Source: Metallosphaera cuprina Ar-4
Lineage (GTDB): Archaea; Thermoproteota; Thermoprotei_A; Sulfolobales; Sulfolobaceae
Direction: 5' to 3'
Assembly: GCF_000204925.1 (NCBI RefSeq)
Contig: NC_015435.1
Span: 1,381,160 to 1,445,159, forward strand
DNA length: 64,000 bases
The position numbers were made by a program, and so were the translations under genes. The notes beneath the pieces were generated by a model. It worked only from the letters and a program-made list of their open reading frames with translations. It did not search any database and had not been told where the DNA came from. Below are positions 46,786 to 55,607 of the stretch, piece after piece. Position 1 is the stretch's first letter. Every line of letters starts with the position of its first letter.

Positions 46786-47532
46786 ATGGCTAAAATAGCT
46801 AGGTTCTCGGTGATGAGTCTAAAAGGGGGAGTAGGTAAATCAACGCTAGCCTATTATTTAGCAAAGGAGTTATCAAAGAGGTATAACGTTCTATTAGTTG
46901 ACAGGGATTATACTAACACTATAGGAAAGATTTATGGACTTGAGACTGGTTTACTCAACGTTTTGGGAGATGGAGTAGAAGGGAAGTTCTATGATAATAT
47001 AGGTAAGTTAAGAGTCTTGTCATTGGTTTCCTTTTCTCCTAGCTCCCTTCCATCATTAGGGGATTTCGCGAGGGCCTACTCTAACTTCCTGGAGGGAGTA
47101 GATGTTATGATAACGGACAACCCTCCAGGATTTGATGAGATTATGGCCATGGAGTTCAAGGGCTATTATGAGGTTATGGGCGAAGTTCACTGTTCATCAG
47201 TCGTTGTAACAACTCCTGGAGTATCTCTCTCCTTAACACTATCCCACCTTAATGACATCGTGAAAACGTTAGTTAGCTGGGTACCTCAGATCTCATTTGC
47301 GAGGTTATTAGCGTTAGTAGTAAACATGGTTAAAGGTAATTTAAACATTGAAATACCAGGTATTAATGTAATACAAATCCCGTTTTATAAAGAGTTATTG
47401 TTTCGTAGTTTTGTCGACTCATCTATACGACCGGATCTAGACAGCATGATACGGTTGATGGAAGAGAGGATAAAACAAATTCGCAGCGGGGGGGGTATCT
47501 TAGTGCAATCTCATAATCTTCAGATTCAATAA
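46786..47532 (+). CDS. MinD/ParA-like deviant Walker ATPase, copy B
   Basis: A 248-residue ATPase with MSLKGGVGKSTLAYYLAKEL (residues 10-29), LLVDRDYTNT (switch I) and a Walker B-like VMITDNPPGFDE (near 112). The C-terminus ends in basic residues and a GGG stretch. It is divergent from the diiron gene, whose other side carries copy A, so the two ATPases flank it. A shared role in positioning or maturing some complex is possible, but nothing in the sequence identifies the partner. Confidence 0.75.
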   Translation: MAKIARFSVMSLKGGVGKSTLAYYLAKELSKRYNVLLVDRDYTNTIGKIYGLETGLLNVLGDGVEGKFYDNIGKLRVLSLVSFSPSSLPSLGDFARAYSNFLEGVDVMITDNPPGFDEIMAMEFKGYYEVMGEVHCSSVVVTTPGVSLSLTLSHLNDIVKTLVSWVPQISFARLLALVVNMVKGNLNIEIPGINVIQIPFYKELLFRSFVDSSIRPDLDSMIRLMEERIKQIRSGGGILVQSHNLQIQ

Positions 47533-47848
47533 AACAATGTTAGTTTTTCCTAAGAATCATTAATCAGATCCATAATCTGAAATCTTAAGATGTAAATAAT
47601 TATAAAATATAAAATGGTGGTCTCTTTATATCTAAGAAGAAACAGATCTGGGTAAGGAAATTATAAATTCTGTTATCTCTATGTAAGACAAAGATCTTAT
47701 TACATTTCAAGTCTATTATTGATGGTCATTACCCAACAGGTTTTTAAACTACGTTTTTCAGATGACATGTGAGAGTCCTACATCGCCTCTGCTTAACAAA
47801 AGCCTTCTGATCGATTAAAACTCATAAATAAAATAGAGATCGTTATTT
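47533..47848. other. 316-bp intergenic region, convergent
   Basis: No gene seen. It contains a short hairpin TCAGAT-CCATA-ATCTGA (starting about 47563), followed by the palindrome ATCTTAAGAT, just after the MinD-like gene; this could mark its 3' end. The rest is AT-rich without recognisable signals. Confidence 0.5.
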
Positions 47849-48604
47849 TCATGGGATCAGATCCAGCCCTAACTTATCAAAGGATTTTATCCATGTTAAG
47901 AACTTTCTCACGTTATCTCCAATAAATATAGATCCGTGCTGTGGGGCAATGATATCTATGTTAAGGTTCTCTATTTTCTTTAACCATTTATCAACAGCGA
48001 TTTTATTTGGTATATAACGCCTGTGAAAAGATTCCATCAATTTAGTATGTGATTCAAAATCCTCTACTATCAGATACCATTTATCTTTAGGAAAGATTGC
48101 AGCCCCCATATCGCCTGAGAAGTAAACCTTAGATATTGGATCGTAGAAGTGAAAATTACCTGGTGAGTGAAGGAAGTGAGCTGGGATAGCCTCTATGTAG
48201 CGCCCGTTAAAAGGGATCTTCATCCCTTGATCCGGTATGTCATTTATTTTCTCCCCTAGATCGTAACCTAAATGAGGTAAAAATCTCTCCCAAAGTTCCG
48301 AGACGTATATCCTCGCGTTAGGTAGCATGTCAACCCACAGATTTAGTGCCCCAGCCACATCAGGATCCTGGTGACTAAAGAGTAGGAGCTCTACGTCTTC
48401 TAGTCTCACAAATTCCTTTATGGAGTTTAACACTCTTTCGAAAACGAAGTAGCCTCCCGCATCCAATAATGCCCCCACGTTTCCTTGCCTAATCAGATAC
48501 TGATTCGTTAATACTCCCTTCTCTCTATCAGACTCATCTAAACCTAGCCAGATGAACGATAGGTCACCCTCCTCAAATATAACGTAAGGTTTATGGACTT
48601 TCAT
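47849..48604 (-). CDS. Metallo-beta-lactamase fold protein, ODP/FprA-like
   Basis: A 251-residue MBL-fold protein that matches the oxygen-binding diiron (ODP) group rather than classic hydrolases. The metal motif is SHQDPDVAGAL (near residue 77). The other ligands are HSPGNFHFYD (near 145), YFSGDMGAAIF (near 160) and the final APQHGSIF (near 225). In flavodiiron proteins this domain reduces O2 or NO; lone ODP domains can act as sensors. No flavodoxin domain is attached. The start overlaps the DUF3211 fusion gene by 4 bp. Confidence 0.78.
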   Translation of the reverse strand: MKVHKPYVIFEEGDLSFIWLGLDESDREKGVLTNQYLIRQGNVGALLDAGGYFVFERVLNSIKEFVRLEDVELLLFSHQDPDVAGALNLWVDMLPNARIYVSELWERFLPHLGYDLGEKINDIPDQGMKIPFNGRYIEAIPAHFLHSPGNFHFYDPISKVYFSGDMGAAIFPKDKWYLIVEDFESHTKLMESFHRRYIPNKIAVDKWLKKIENLNIDIIAPQHGSIFIGDNVRKFLTWIKSFDKLGLDLIP

Positions 48605-49359
48605 TGTATCACCTCTAATACTCTAGGAGATAGGGCTACATAAGTGTGTATCTTGTACGTTCCACTCAACTTATTTAACGTCTCTTCTTCACCCTTGTGT
48701 TCCTCTCCGTTCTTAATCATGTAAACCCCTTTCAATTCTCCATTTATGAAGAGTAGTCTAAAGGTACCCTGACCGCTTCCTGACACATAGATAACTGGAT
48801 ACTGTTGGAACTCAGTTATTACTTCCTGGAGGTAGTTTATAAGTTCCCCTTCCTTGATTTCAACGAGTTCAGACTTTACCATTTTCGACTTCATGATGAG
48901 TTTAGTTAGGGTTGACAGTCTTGAGAGCAGATCTGAATAGTCAGATTGATAGTTCTTTTCCACCGTAATGGAACTCTCTAACTCTCTTTTTAATCCATAA
49001 CTGATTTCCTTCGCTATTGAATCCAACGCCTTTCCAACTACCCATTCCCTTTCTCCCGAATAGCTTACCGCAATCGTTACTTCATTTTTTTCAGTTATAG
49101 AAAGTAAAATTTTTAAAGTATTGTTTTTGTCATCAGAAAGTTTATATTCTACCATCTTCTGACTTTGAATTACAGGGGATATAGTATAGGTGGAGTCATG
49201 ATAGAAAAACAGCCTCCTGAACTTAAGTCTGACCTTGTTTTCCTTGATGGAGACGACTCCTGGCATAACTGAGATAATGTTTTGCGGATCGCCAGCCAGT
49301 TTAATTAAAGCATAGGCAGACGGAACGTTTAATTGGGTAGTGAAATTCTTCAATTTCAA
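48601..49359 (-). CDS. DUF3211-like domain fused to a second domain
   Basis: A 252-residue protein. Residues ~1-125 align in pattern with the two short DUF3211 proteins: LIKLAGDPQN near the start, AVSYSGEREWVVGKALDSI and KRELESS near the end. Residues ~130-252 form an extra domain with a long helix and a beta-hairpin ending (GTFRLLFINGELKGVYMI; YVALSPRVLEVIQ), which I do not recognise. It is translationally coupled to the ODP gene, so a START-like sensor working with a diiron partner is conceivable (inference). Confidence 0.6.
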   Translation of the reverse strand: MKLKNFTTQLNVPSAYALIKLAGDPQNIISVMPGVVSIKENKVRLKFRRLFFYHDSTYTISPVIQSQKMVEYKLSDDKNNTLKILLSITEKNEVTIAVSYSGEREWVVGKALDSIAKEISYGLKRELESSITVEKNYQSDYSDLLSRLSTLTKLIMKSKMVKSELVEIKEGELINYLQEVITEFQQYPVIYVSGSGQGTFRLLFINGELKGVYMIKNGEEHKGEEETLNKLSGTYKIHTYVALSPRVLEVIQ

Positions 49360-49461
49360 TCTTATTTTGTCTTTACAGAAATAAAGCTAAAAATCTAATT
49401 CATAAAGCTAAGCCAATGGGATGATTAACCATGTTAAGTACATGAGTTCAGAATTCCATTA

Positions 49462-49497
49462 ACGTATAGAGATGACCCAACGTATAGAGATGACCCA
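49462..49497. repeat. Tandem 18-bp direct repeat
   Basis: ACGTATAGAGATGACCCA occurs twice head to tail (49462-49479 and 49480-49497), flanked by two copies of AATTCCATT. It lies in the gap between the Fe-S regulator gene and the DUF3211 fusion gene, about 100-140 bp before the latter's start, so it may be part of its control region. Confidence 0.7.
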
Positions 49498-49578
49498 ATT
49501 CCATTGGACGTCTTATGATTTAAGATGAGGGGGTTAAAGAACTTGACATAATGTTGAGAAGCGTAACAATGAGGGTTC

Positions 49579-50115
49579 TCAACTTTTTATTGGAATTACT
49601 TCCAGTCTTACTATATTTTTTGCAAATATGGCCTTAACTAGATTATTCCACAAAAGAGATGGAACTCTCAGTTTTCTTTTTCCCTCGTCATCGTCAGGGT
49701 TCCCTATCCTAATCTTCATTTCATTTGCTATTCTTTTCAGACCATAAACACATTCTGAGTAAACCGGACAGGTAACACACTCGTACCTTGTTGAACCCAT
49801 GTCAATGAAGATCAAATGATTCTTGAAAGTATAAAGTACTCCCGTATCCACCTGTATGGAGTCGTTCCTCGGTATGAACGGTATGACTGCCTTGAACGAA
49901 ATTGCGTTATCCTCTATCAAGCCCATTTTTTTAAGATCTTCTAAGATATAGTAATAATAGCTCTTGCTTAAGTCTAGACTTTCCCTTCTATCAGTAAATA
50001 AAACTTTAATGTAATTTTCTGTTCCAAGCTTATTGAAGTTTTCCCTTGATAGCATGATTATTTTTTCGGACCTTTTAACCGGCCTCTCAGTACTGAATAT
50101 TCTGTAGTCACACAT
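49579..50115 (-). CDS. Putative Fe-S winged-helix regulator, copy A
   Basis: A 178-residue protein paralogous to the one at 58654. The two share an M-C start, SKSYYYYILEDLKKMGLI / SKSYFYFTLNKIREMGLV (a winged-helix-like unit), a FKAVIPF / FKAAIPF strand and a C-x2-C-x5-C motif (CVTCPVYSEC, near residue 113). With the N-terminal Cys2 this gives four conserved cysteines, enough for a 4Fe-4S cluster. I choose the ATG at 50115 because it gives the shared MC start; 50124 is an alternative. It lies between the SPASM enzyme and the DUF3211 fusion on the same strand. Function as a redox-sensing regulator is inferred. Confidence 0.6.
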   Translation of the reverse strand: MCDYRIFSTERPVKRSEKIIMLSRENFNKLGTENYIKVLFTDRRESLDLSKSYYYYILEDLKKMGLIEDNAISFKAVIPFIPRNDSIQVDTGVLYTFKNHLIFIDMGSTRYECVTCPVYSECVYGLKRIANEMKIRIGNPDDDEGKRKLRVPSLLWNNLVKAIFAKNIVRLEVIPIKS

Positions 50116-50191
50116 TGTAATCATAGAATATCAAGATTATAATTTTTTAAAAAGTTTATTAAAAGCATATCTCATCTCTCTTTAACGGGGT

Positions 50192-50234
50192 TTACCGCAT
50201 GAAAACTTTACCCTCAAAGGAGATTACCGCATGA
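50192..50234. repeat. 11-bp direct repeat, 32 bp apart, before regulator gene
   Basis: TTACCGCATGA occurs at 50192-50202 and 50224-50234, the second copy covering the last codons and stop of the SPASM gene. The 32-bp period is about three helical turns. The pair is ~75-120 bp upstream of the Fe-S regulator start, a plausible operator. Confidence 0.4.
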
Positions 50235-51429
50235 TACGGCTTACTAAATTAACGAGCCGCTCATAAGTCTCTCTCCTACAATCGAGCCCATGATACCCCT
50301 TTCCTTCTAACATCGATAAGAACCTGCAACCTCCCATACATAACGGAAGAAACGGACATGTCTTGCATTTAGGGCTTAATATTAAACTATTTTTCCCAAT
50401 CAACCTCTCGTTTAGTATAATGAGATCCCCTTGCTCTGTCAGTCTCCCCTTGACGTAAAGGGGATTTCCAGAAAATGCCCAGCACGGGTATACCCTTCCC
50501 TCGGGGTCAACAACAATATCCTCATCGACGTGAGCTACACAGAGCCCTAGTCTAAAGACGTCGTGAGGTATTTTAAACCCGTGAGCTCTAGCTTTTTCCC
50601 AGAATCTCTCTAGCACCTCAGCCTCCTGATCCCTTGGTATCACGTTATCCCACCACTCATTCCTGAACACGTTAGAGTGAACGAAGTGAGGGTCTAATCT
50701 AATGTTCGTTATCCCTCTCTCCCTTAACTCACTAAACAGTACGTCCACCTCATCGAGGTTTTTCACATCAACGTTTATCCTTAAGATCACATTAACAATA
50801 TCCTGTAAGTTTCTCAAGTTGTTGAGTATCACCTCATAGGAGCCTCTTCCGTCTAAATAGTGTCTCCTCTTATCGTGAACCTCTCTAGGCCCATCTAACG
50901 TTATCTGCACGTGAGATAAGCCCAATGAGATAAGCCTCTCAGCCACGCTTTTAGTGAGTAAAGATCCGTTAGTGACCACGCTAAATGAGTACTTAAGTCC
51001 CGAAAGCGATTTCGATATATCCTCGATTTTTCTAAGCTCTAATAAAGGTTCGCCTCCAAAGAACGTGACTCTCACTTTCCTCCCTCCTTCTTTTCTCTTT
51101 ATGTAATTCACGAATCCTCTCATTACGTTCTCTGAAACTGAGATAGCCCTTCTGAATCCCTTTTGAAAACAATAAACGCAATCGAAGTTGCAGTTGTACG
51201 TAAGAAGTAAGGTCGGCTCTAATACAGGTTTTTTCGATATGGACTCTACAAGATCTTGCAGGTCTTCATCTCCGCTTGAGAAGCCCTCCTCTATGATGTC
51301 CTTTAGATGATCTGGGACGTCTCCTTTCTTCAACCTTTCAATTTCATCTTTGTCAAGTTCCATTGCGTAGCCTGTTAACGTATTAAAAATGATGTTATCA
51401 ATAAAAACATTGAACTTAGAGAGGACCAC
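50224..51429 (-). CDS. Radical SAM/SPASM enzyme (peptide-maturase type)
   Basis: A 401-residue radical SAM protein with three typical parts. First is an N-terminal leader-binding-like region (FNVFIDNIIFNTLTGYAMELD). Next is the SAM cluster C-x3-C-x2-C (YNCNFDCVYCFQKG, near residue 80) in a TIM barrel with FFGGEPLLEL. Last is a C-terminal SPASM region (CWAFSGNP; CKTCPFLPLCMGGCRF, near 362-378). SPASM enzymes modify peptides or make cofactors (PqqE, anSME). I find no obvious precursor peptide gene. It starts at GTG, directly beside the hairpin at 51428-51480. Its partners on this strand are a regulator, a DUF3211 fusion and an ODP protein. Confidence 0.85.
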   Translation of the reverse strand: MVLSKFNVFIDNIIFNTLTGYAMELDKDEIERLKKGDVPDHLKDIIEEGFSSGDEDLQDLVESISKKPVLEPTLLLTYNCNFDCVYCFQKGFRRAISVSENVMRGFVNYIKRKEGGRKVRVTFFGGEPLLELRKIEDISKSLSGLKYSFSVVTNGSLLTKSVAERLISLGLSHVQITLDGPREVHDKRRHYLDGRGSYEVILNNLRNLQDIVNVILRINVDVKNLDEVDVLFSELRERGITNIRLDPHFVHSNVFRNEWWDNVIPRDQEAEVLERFWEKARAHGFKIPHDVFRLGLCVAHVDEDIVVDPEGRVYPCWAFSGNPLYVKGRLTEQGDLIILNERLIGKNSLILSPKCKTCPFLPLCMGGCRFLSMLEGKGYHGLDCRRETYERLVNLVSRIMR

Positions 51430-51480
51430 TGGGAGATCACCCTATTCTCCCCAACTAGGAGAATATCCACATCTCCCGGT
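51428..51480. promoter_or_regulatory. Two-stem inverted repeat abutting the SPASM gene start
   Basis: The outer stem ACTGGGAGAT (51428-51437) pairs with ATCTCCCGGT (51471-51480), with one G-U. The inner stem ATTCTCC (51444-51450) pairs perfectly with GGAGAAT (51458-51464). There is a 6+6 nt symmetric internal loop and a 7-nt apical loop CCAACTA. It touches the GTG start of the minus-strand radical SAM gene and lies ~160 bp before the divergent U32 gene. It could act as an RNA leader hairpin for the former or a double palindromic operator for both. Confidence 0.6.
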
Positions 51481-51636
51481 CCTTCTTTCTATCCTCAGGA
51501 TCCTTTTTGTTGTCTGCATTGAGGTGAAGAGGCAACGATCTCTTTTTTCCGTTTCTAATTTTATTCCATTATAGCTTACGTTAAAGGTAGTTAATCATAT
51601 AACAAGTTTAAAAAAGAGAGAAAAGATTAAAATTTC

Positions 51637-52761
51637 ATGAGACTCGTTGTAGGAACCAATTTCGACGACAATTTAATAGAGAGAATAAGGGAGTTCCCAG
51701 TAACGCATATTTTTGGTAGTCATACTAAGACGTTAACAGGGCATGGGAGGGCATCCTTTGTGCTTCCGAATGTGGACGATGAGAGGTTTAAGGATCATTT
51801 AGACTTAGCTCACGAGAGAGGCATTAAGTTCCTTTACACGATGAACACGGCCACGTTAAATGGAAAGGAGTATTCAGAGACTTTCGTAAGGAAACTTTCA
51901 GCTGAGATCGAAAGGTTAGTAAAGCTTGGAGTGGACGGTTTTATCGTAACTTTACCTTTCCTATTGAAAATAATAAAGAGCGAGCATCCTGAGTTAGAGG
52001 TCTCGATCTCATCTTACGCAAGAATCTACAACCTAAGGGAGGTTGAGAACTTTATTGAGTTGGGGGCAAATACGATAATACTGCACGAGGATGATAATAG
52101 GAACTTTAAGTTACTGAGGTCGCTACAGAGATTTAGGAAGGAAGTGGACCTTGAGTTGATAACTAACAACTCCTGTCTTTGGGGATGTATATATAGGAGG
52201 ACTCATGACTTAGTATCCTCACTGAGTTCTGTTGAAGGCGGAATAAACGCATGGTTTGAGTATCCCATACTATTCTGCGCTACTGACGTGAGGAACGATC
52301 TAGCTAACATAATTAGGATGAGATGGATAAGGCCCGAAGACTTAGATTTTTACGAAAGGCTAGGTTACGATAGATTTAAGATAGCCGGTAGGAACAAGAA
52401 AACCGATTGGATCGTTCGGGCAGTGAAAGCTTACTCAAAGAGAAGTTATGAGGGGAACCTCTTAGACGTATTAAGCTACCCTCAAGGGAGGGCAGTACCA
52501 AAGGTGATGGAAAAGGTTAACGGGTCTAAAGACTATGAAGTCCTTAAGGAGGTCATAGTTAATAACAAGAGATTCCCATCGAAATGGCTAAACTTCTTCG
52601 ACTATAACAACTGCGAGGAGAGAAGTTGCTCAGAATGCAAGTACTGCGACATAATTGCAAGGGAAGTCATAACCGTAAACGGAAAGGATCTAAACAGCCT
52701 GGACCTGAAAAGGATTCAGGTTCCTATAGAGTTAATTCAGAGGTTTGGAGGAGATGGTTAA
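51637..52761 (+). CDS. U32-family protein (UbiU/UbiV-like, Fe-S)
   Basis: A 374-residue member of the peptidase U32 (COG0826) family. It has the family's TIM-barrel start, [24 protein letters not shown] (in pieces) and the cysteine motif [15 protein letters not shown] (near residue 177). A further C-x4-C-x2-C-x2-C cluster ([12 protein letters not shown], near 325-336) sits near the C-terminus. Proven members such as UbiU/V and RlhA are Fe-S-dependent hydroxylases rather than proteases, so an oxygen-independent modification is likely. It leads an operon with an MBL protein and AhbD/AhbC-like enzymes (17-bp overlap with the next). Confidence 0.78.
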   Translation: MRLVVGTNFDDNLIERIREFPVTHIFGSHTKTLTGHGRASFVLPNVDDERFKDHLDLAHERGIKFLYTMNTATLNGKEYSETFVRKLSAEIERLVKLGVDGFIVTLPFLLKIIKSEHPELEVSISSYARIYNLREVENFIELGANTIILHEDDNRNFKLLRSLQRFRKEVDLELITNNSCLWGCIYRRTHDLVSSLSSVEGGINAWFEYPILFCATDVRNDLANIIRMRWIRPEDLDFYERLGYDRFKIAGRNKKTDWIVRAVKAYSKRSYEGNLLDVLSYPQGRAVPKVMEKVNGSKDYEVLKEVIVNNKRFPSKWLNFFDYNNCEERSCSECKYCDIIAREVITVNGKDLNSLDLKRIQVPIELIQRFGGDG

Positions 52762-53446
52762 GTTAGGGGACATAAGGATCATGGAGATGTTGGAACCGGA
52801 GTTCTTTGGAGGGGTTCTGAATCACAACATTGTGATAAAAGAGGGAGGGCCTTCTGGTGGGCTTCTGATGATAGACACCGGGTTACCTGGTTATCTCGAC
52901 GCGATAGAGAATCACCTCAAAGCCTGGGGATTCTCTGTTGAGGACATTTCAGATATAGTGATAACCCACTGGCATCACGATCACTCTGGGAACGCATCTG
53001 AAATAAGGAGAATTAGTAAAGCCAAAGTTTATGCGCACGTGAATGAGATAGACTTTCTACGAAGTCCTAGTAAGTATGATCTATCTTACGATGACGTGAA
53101 GGACTTCATGCAAATTTCAAAGCAACAATTTGAATCTACTGCTAAAAGAATAAATGAATTAAAATATGAATCAGTGTATGTGGACTTTCCGCTTAAGGGA
53201 GGAGAGGTTATCTCAAAGTTTAAGGTTATCTACGTGCCTGGACACACGAGAGGTCATATAGCTCTCTTTGACGGCTCGTACTTGATCACAGGAGACGCGG
53301 TTAGAGGCGTTAACGGCGTGCCTTCACCACCATTGCGATTCTTTTCATGGGACTATCGTTTAGCCCTTGAGTCGTACAACAAGTTGATCTCCCTTCCATA
53401 CTCTGTTTTAGTTCCATATCACGGTGAGGTGATCTACCGTTGGTAG
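52745..53446 (+). CDS. Metallo-beta-lactamase fold hydrolase
   Basis: A 233-residue protein with the canonical HWHHDHSGN zinc motif (near residue 76), a [12 protein letters not shown] ligand (near 143) and [10 protein letters not shown] (near 178), ending in VPYHGEV. This is a glyoxalase-II/lactonase-like hydrolase. It starts at TTG (52745) or ATG (52754) inside the end of the U32 gene and overlaps the next gene by 7 bp. A link to heme or cofactor synthesis is suggested only by the operon. Confidence 0.85.
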   Translation: MEEMVKLGDIRIMEMLEPEFFGGVLNHNIVIKEGGPSGGLLMIDTGLPGYLDAIENHLKAWGFSVEDISDIVITHWHHDHSGNASEIRRISKAKVYAHVNEIDFLRSPSKYDLSYDDVKDFMQISKQQFESTAKRINELKYESVYVDFPLKGGEVISKFKVIYVPGHTRGHIALFDGSYLITGDAVRGVNGVPSPPLRFFSWDYRLALESYNKLISLPYSVLVPYHGEVIYRW

Positions 53447-54498
53447 CTCCATACGTAGTTGTCCTGGAAAGCACAAAGGCTTGTGATTTAGCTTGTAGGC
53501 ACTGTAGAGCTAACGCTTTGCCCAATAGATTACCAGGAGAGCTCACTACTGAAGAGGTGAAGTCACTTGTAGAAGACCTCTCAAGTTCCGGAGTTAAGCT
53601 TTTCGTAGTGAGTGGCGGGGACGCACTCAAGAGGGATGACATTTTTGAGATATTGAGGTATTCCTCAAGGAGACTAAATACCGCCCTATCACCCAGTGGC
53701 AGTCGTATAAACCTTGATGTGGCTAAGAAAATTAAGGAAACTGGGGTGAGCATAGTTTCGATAAGTGTAGACGGTCCTGAAGAGGTCCATGACGAGTTCA
53801 GAGGCGTTAAGGGGGCTTTCAAAATGGCTAAGGGAGCAATAGAATCGCTCAAAGAGGTTGGAGTTCCTGTTCAGATAAACACTACAATTAGTAAGTATAA
53901 CGTTGAAAAGCTTGACCTATTGAGAGAGGTGGTTGAAGGATTCAACCCCGCGTTCTGGGACATTTTCATGCTTATTCCTACAGGGAGAGCTACAAAGGAG
54001 ATGATGATCTCCCCCGATCAAGCCGAAATAGTTATGAAAAGGGTGACAGAATGGAGATCAGACGGATTGAACGTAAGAATGACATGTGCACCCTATTTAG
54101 TTAGGGTGATGAACGAGTTAAACGTTACAAATCCCTTACCCCCTGATAGGATTTACGGAAGAAGAAGCGTTAATGGAGCTAGAGGTTGCATGGCTGGCAA
54201 CGGTTACGCCTTCATATCTTATGACGGGACGGTATATCCATGCGGTTTCCTTCCAACACCTGCCGGAAACGTTAGGATTAGAAGATTTAGCGAGATATAT
54301 GAAACCTCCCCTATTTTCAGATCGTTGAGGAACCCCTCCTCTTTGGGAGGAAAATGTGGAATATGCGAGTACAGGTCAGTGTGTGGTGGGTGTAGGGCTA
54401 GGGCCTTCAGTCTAACTGGAGACCTAATGGATGAGGATCCCTTCTGCTCTTACGTTCCTAGAACTTTGAGGGTCTTAAGCCATGATAAGCGTTTCTAG
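53440..54498 (+). CDS. ahbD: AhbD-like radical SAM/SPASM enzyme
   Basis: A 352-residue radical SAM protein with CDLACRHC (C15, C19, C22), VVSGGDALKRDD and a SPASM end that matches the NirJ/AhbD group: CGICEYRSVCGGCRARAFSLTG and DEDPFCSYVP. AhbD decarboxylates iron-coproporphyrin III to protoheme in the siroheme-dependent archaeal heme pathway. AhbA/B genes are not in the window. The start is TTG within the end of the MBL gene, and the gene overlaps the AhbC-like gene by 17 bp. A heme d1-type or other tetrapyrrole role is the alternative. Confidence 0.72.
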   Translation: MVAPYVVVLESTKACDLACRHCRANALPNRLPGELTTEEVKSLVEDLSSSGVKLFVVSGGDALKRDDIFEILRYSSRRLNTALSPSGSRINLDVAKKIKETGVSIVSISVDGPEEVHDEFRGVKGAFKMAKGAIESLKEVGVPVQINTTISKYNVEKLDLLREVVEGFNPAFWDIFMLIPTGRATKEMMISPDQAEIVMKRVTEWRSDGLNVRMTCAPYLVRVMNELNVTNPLPPDRIYGRRSVNGARGCMAGNGYAFISYDGTVYPCGFLPTPAGNVRIRRFSEIYETSPIFRSLRNPSSLGGKCGICEYRSVCGGCRARAFSLTGDLMDEDPFCSYVPRTLRVLSHDKRF

Positions 54499-55591
54499 GC
54501 TAATAACAAACAGACCAGAGGGAGCAGATAGGATAAGATACTCAGGACAGAAAGACATATACCCGAGCGTGTTAGTTTTTAACGTAACTAGGAACTGCAA
54601 TCTAAGGTGTCTCCATTGCTATTCTAGCTCTGGGACTCAGCAGTTTTATGATTTGCCTCTCTCAGTATGGATTGAGGCAGTTAAACAGGCTTCAGACATG
54701 GGGGTAAAACACATACTTCTGTCTGGAGGAGAGCCTCTTGCCAGAAGGGATTTAAGCCTCATAGCTAGAGAAGCGTGGGAGAGAGGAATAAGAGTCGAGC
54801 TCTCCACGAACGGTACAATGTTAACTAGGGAAAGACTCGAAGAACTAAGGAAATACGTTGATTACATAGGAGTTAGCTTAGACGGTCCTGAGAAGGTTCA
54901 CGACGCGTTTAGAGGAGTTTACGGAGCGTTTTCTAAGTCCATCAAAGGACTTAGAATTTCAAAGGAGATGGGCGTAAAGACTGGGTTAAGATTCACTATC
55001 ACAAAGGAGAACTATAACTACGTAGACTTCTTGTTCGATTTGATGAAAAAGGAGGGCATAGACAGAGTTTGTTTTTATCATCTGGCCTACGCTGGAAGGG
55101 CTGATAGAAAATTAGACGTTGATAACAAAACGAGACTAGAGGTAATTAAAAAAATAATTGACTACTCTAAAGATGGAGAATGGGAAGTCTTAACTGCGGA
55201 TAATCCAGTTGATGGAATCCTTATCTACTCGTTGACAAGGAGCGTGAGAGTATTGGATCTGTTAAGGAGAAACGGAGGGAATAAGTCTGGGGAGAGAATA
55301 GCTGATGTATCCCCTGAGGGAGTCGTGTTTCCTGACCAATTCACTCCTATCCCTCTTGGTGAGATCAAGAACTTGAAAAGGATATGGGACGAACCCGGTC
55401 CAATGTTGAAGAAATTAAAGGAGAGGAGATCGTTCGTTAAATGTTCATCATGCAGGTTCTTCGAAGTGTGTAACGGAGGGCTCAGAGGGAGAGCATTAGC
55501 CGCAACGGGTGACTTATGGGAGAGGGATCCGTCCTGTTATTTAGATCTCATAGATTCGATTAATCTAACTGACAGCGACCTTAAAAGCTGA
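54482..55591 (+). CDS. ahbC: AhbC/NirJ-like radical SAM enzyme
   Basis: A 369-residue radical SAM protein with CNLRCLHC (C39, C43, C46), LSGGEPLARRD and FYHLAYAGRADR. The middle and end are characteristic of NirJ/AhbC: DNPVDGILIYSL, LLRRNGGNKSGERIADVSPEGVVFPDQF (in pieces), CSSCRFFEVCNGGLRGRALAATG and ERDPSCYL. AhbC removes acetate groups from 12,18-didecarboxysiroheme to give iron-coproporphyrin III. It follows the AhbD-like gene with a 17-bp overlap. Cytochrome genes lie 6 kb away. Confidence 0.75.
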   Translation: MISVSRLITNRPEGADRIRYSGQKDIYPSVLVFNVTRNCNLRCLHCYSSSGTQQFYDLPLSVWIEAVKQASDMGVKHILLSGGEPLARRDLSLIAREAWERGIRVELSTNGTMLTRERLEELRKYVDYIGVSLDGPEKVHDAFRGVYGAFSKSIKGLRISKEMGVKTGLRFTITKENYNYVDFLFDLMKKEGIDRVCFYHLAYAGRADRKLDVDNKTRLEVIKKIIDYSKDGEWEVLTADNPVDGILIYSLTRSVRVLDLLRRNGGNKSGERIADVSPEGVVFPDQFTPIPLGEIKNLKRIWDEPGPMLKKLKERRSFVKCSSCRFFEVCNGGLRGRALAATGDLWERDPSCYLDLIDSINLTDSDLKS

Positions 55592-55607
55592 TATCGATAG
55601 AGGCTCC

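Noticed and set aside
51389-51574. 61-residue plus-strand frame as a precursor peptide for the SPASM enzyme
   Set aside because: It is antisense to the SPASM start and runs through the hairpin; no leader/core pattern is visible.
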